DNA of 32,578 nucleotides from Methylobacterium ajmalii (GTDB lineage: Bacteria > Pseudomonadota > Alphaproteobacteria > Rhizobiales > Beijerinckiaceae). The stretch is taken from the NCBI RefSeq assembly GCF_016613415.1, contig NZ_JACWCT010000004.1:1-32578 (forward strand), written 5' to 3'. Below are positions 31,263 to 32,578 of the stretch, in pieces (positions within the stretch are counted from its first letter, which is position 1; each line of letters starts with the position of its first letter). A program made the translations under genes and the position numbers. Below the pieces are notes generated by a model, which saw only the letters and a program-made list of their open reading frames with translations, had not been told where the DNA came from and made no database searches.

Positions 31263-31285
31263 CGTTGCCAGCAGTGCTAGCAACG
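31263..31285. promoter_or_regulatory. Near-perfect palindrome ahead of the antitoxin gene
   Basis: CGTTGCCAGC (31263-31272) and GCTAGCAACG (31276-31285) pair with one mismatch around a 3-nt centre. It lies 14 nt before the ATG at 31300, as expected for a toxin-antitoxin operator bound by the RHH antitoxin, and favours that ATG over the one at 31240. Confidence 0.5.
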
Positions 31286-31299
31286 CCTACGATCGGAGC

Positions 31300-31593
31300 A
31301 TGGCCGTTTCCCACGCACCCAGCGCGACGATCACGATCGGTAATCTTGACGGGCGGGTGAAGAAGCGGCTTCGCGGGCGCGCTGCTATGAATGGCCGATC
31401 AATGGAAGCCGAGGTGCGTTCAATCTTCTCGGACACGCTCGGCACCGAGGCAGTCGAGTCGGTGAATTTGGCGGAAGCGATCCGCCGGCGGGTCGCGCCG
31501 CTTCGTGGCATTGAGCTTGAAGATCATCCAGCCATCTCGCTCGGTGAGCCGCTCGGATGGTGCTCTAAGATTACAGTTGCATCCTTCTTCTGA
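31300..31593 (+). pseudogene. FitA/VapB-like antitoxin, 3' end replaced by an IS
   Basis: The frame reads SATITIGNLDGRVKKRLRGRAAMNGRSMEAEVRSIF, the ribbon-helix-helix signature of FitA-type antitoxins that partner PIN-domain (VapC/FitB) RNases. The tail EAIRRRVAPLRGIELE is the usual start of the toxin-neutralising part. The last codons, and the expected overlapping toxin gene, are missing: from about 31569 the sequence belongs to an IS701-family element, and the stop at 31591 is inside it. The result is an orphan antitoxin, possibly still able to bind its operator. An alternative ATG at 31240 would add 20 residues and place the palindrome inside the gene. Confidence 0.7.
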
Positions 31594-32384
31594 GATGCGC
31601 CTGTCGAGCGGCAGCTTGGTGGGCGCGCCGCCAGGCTGACCAGGCGAGCACGAGGGCGGGCTCAATGCGCCGCTGCGCCAGCCGCATCGCCACGCGCCGG
31701 ATCTCTTGGATGGACCACGGCACCGGCGAGCTTGGCGATGAGCGTCGTTTTTGGGGGCGGACTGTTGGCCAAGTGGCGCACCCGCGCCAGCATCGCGAAG
31801 GCCAGCATCACCAAGCTGACGTGCCGGTGCCAGCCGTGCCACGAGCGGCTCTCGTTGTGGGCCAATCCGAGTTCCGTCTTGGCGGTCTGGAACGCGTCCT
31901 CGATCGCCCAGCGCCGGCCTTCCACCATCACCAGCTTCTCGACCGGCGTGCCGGCCGGGCACCAGGTGGTGAAGTACGCGAGCGCCCCGTCCGACAGGCT
32001 GCGCCGCACCAGCAGGCCGCGCGTCCACAAGCTCTGATCGAGCGCGGCGTCGAGCGCGTCGGCCCGGAGCGTGGCCAGCGGCAGATAGGCCCAGTCAAAC
32101 AGGCGTGGTCCCTTGATTCCGGCTCCGGCCGAGAGGCGCAGCCAGTCCTGGTCGGGGATGCCCTTGGCGATCTCCGCGGCGGTGCCCGCGACGTCGAGGT
32201 GTGCGTTCCAGGACCAGAAGTGATGCTGACCGGTAACGCCCAGCACGTAGCCCTTGTAGGCGCGCCGCAGAGCCAGCTCGATCTCGCCCACGCCGTAGAT
32301 GCTGTCGACCGCCATCCAGGCAAACGGCACCTCTGCCTGGATGGCCCGCTCGATCATGGTCTGCGCCAGCTGCGGCTTGGTGGC
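31569..32384 (-). mobile_element. IS701-family element, partial, cut by an IS3 element
   Basis: The element's transposase is read leftward (see its own entry). The right part is missing because an IS3-family end begins at 32385. The left end is placed near 31569, just after CTAA, which fits the YTAR target preference of IS701 elements; with only one end present this boundary is approximate. Confidence 0.65.
31571..32384 (-). pseudogene. IS701-family transposase, N-terminus missing and C-terminus frameshifted
   Basis: Reading leftward from the IS3 junction: TKPQLAQTMIERAIQAEVPFAW, DSIYGVGEIELALRRAYKGYVLGV, RLSAGAGIKGPRLFDWAYLPL, EGRRWAIEDAFQTAKTELGLAHNESRSWHGWHRHVSL, all characteristic of the DDE domain of IS701 transposases (RWAIED...TAK carries the last acidic residue). 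The N-terminal part is lost. Near 31715-31750 the frame shifts: the running frame ends at 31662 in an atypical tail, while the other frame continues as SIQEIRRVAMRLAQRRIEPALV and HLRRRMQL to a stop at 31571, the expected family ending. The gene is therefore doubly broken. Confidence 0.85.
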
Positions 32385-32578
32385 TGAACCGCTCCGGGTT
32401 TTTCGGAGGCTGGTTGGCTTGGTTCAGGCGGCTAAGGCTTGGTCGCCGACGTGGGTATGATAGCGCGCTTCGGCCTCGGCGGGAGGGACGTTGCCGATTG
32501 GCGCGAGGAGGCGACGGTGGTTGTACCAATCGACCCACTCCAGGGTGGCGTACTCGACCGCCTCGAAGGAACGCCACG
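32385..32578 (-). mobile_element. IS3-family element, one end (partial)
   Basis: The end begins TGAACCGCTCCGGGTTTTTC at 32385, the terminal repeat form seen in many IS3-family elements (TGAACCGCCCCGGGTTT type). The transposase C-terminus lies inside it, as expected. The rest is outside the window. Confidence 0.82.
32424..32578 (-). CDS. IS3-family transposase OrfB, C-terminal end
   Basis: The last 50 codons read WRSFEAVEYATLEWVDWYNH, then RRLLAPIGNVPPAEAEARYH, the conserved end of IS3-family integrase-type transposases (WVDWYN..RLHS/LL..PIGN.PPAE.E), and stop at 32424. The catalytic DDE region is outside the window to the right. Confidence 0.9.
   Translation of the reverse strand, partial: WRSFEAVEYATLEWVDWYNHRRLLAPIGNVPPAEAEARYHTHVGDQALAA

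Overview
The window reads as part of a large, GC-rich plasmid or integrated plasmid-like element of an alphaproteobacterium. A Methylobacterium/Methylorubrum-type host is my inference from base composition, the IS66/IS701/IS3 elements and the gene mix; no rRNA or core chromosomal gene is present to confirm it. Plasmid functions are partition genes (parA remnant plus ribbon-helix-helix partner), iteron-like repeats, and a DNA-processing region for conjugation (relaxase, accessory DNA-binding protein, coupling protein). No replication initiator and no type IV secretion channel genes lie in the window.

Layout. 1-600: end of an IS66 element that cuts off the front of a parA gene. 602-2618: parA tail, overlapping RHH partition gene, and an unrecognised 371-residue protein. 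2619-3651: no intact gene; it holds a hairpin, three iteron-like repeats, a frameshifted OB-fold remnant, and a palindrome. 3652-6305: a three-gene operon related to exonuclease VII, consisting of a catalytically degenerate short XseA paralogue, a full-length XseA homologue and a small XseB-like subunit. 6306-6820: hairpins and non-coding debris. 6821-20556: a metal-resistance island. It comprises a leftward chromate operon (ChrB-rhodanese fusion, ChrA, three small or unusual exported proteins, an ATP-grasp-like protein), an RcnR/RcnA nickel-cobalt efflux pair, an HME-RND pump with its adaptor and a His-rich exported protein, and a NreA/NreB-like pair with an InrS-type metal fingerprint. 20902-22965: a long tyrosine recombinase. 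23185-24046: an AT-rich islet with a stand-alone FtsH-type (M41) peptidase domain. 24047-31230: the conjugation and stability region. 31300-32578: a FitA-like antitoxin cut by an IS701-family element, itself cut by an IS3-family element.

How the genes work together. The chromate genes run as one tightly spaced leftward unit. The two CsoR/RcnR-family sensors each sit directly upstream of a nickel/cobalt exporter and each has a palindrome in its promoter region. The region 24047-31230 has the same order as R388 stbABC/trwABC: a leftward block (DNA-binding protein, P-loop ATPase, membrane protein, then coupling protein) diverges from a rightward block (RHH accessory protein, TrwC-like relaxase). 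The intergenic region between them carries eleven copies of an RCGGY pentamer phased at about 10.5 bp, a likely centromere/oriT-type protein-binding array.

The most unusual content is the exonuclease VII-like operon with two large-subunit paralogues (plus a third, broken OB-fold relative upstream), the helically phased array, and the stand-alone M41 peptidase in a foreign AT-rich islet.
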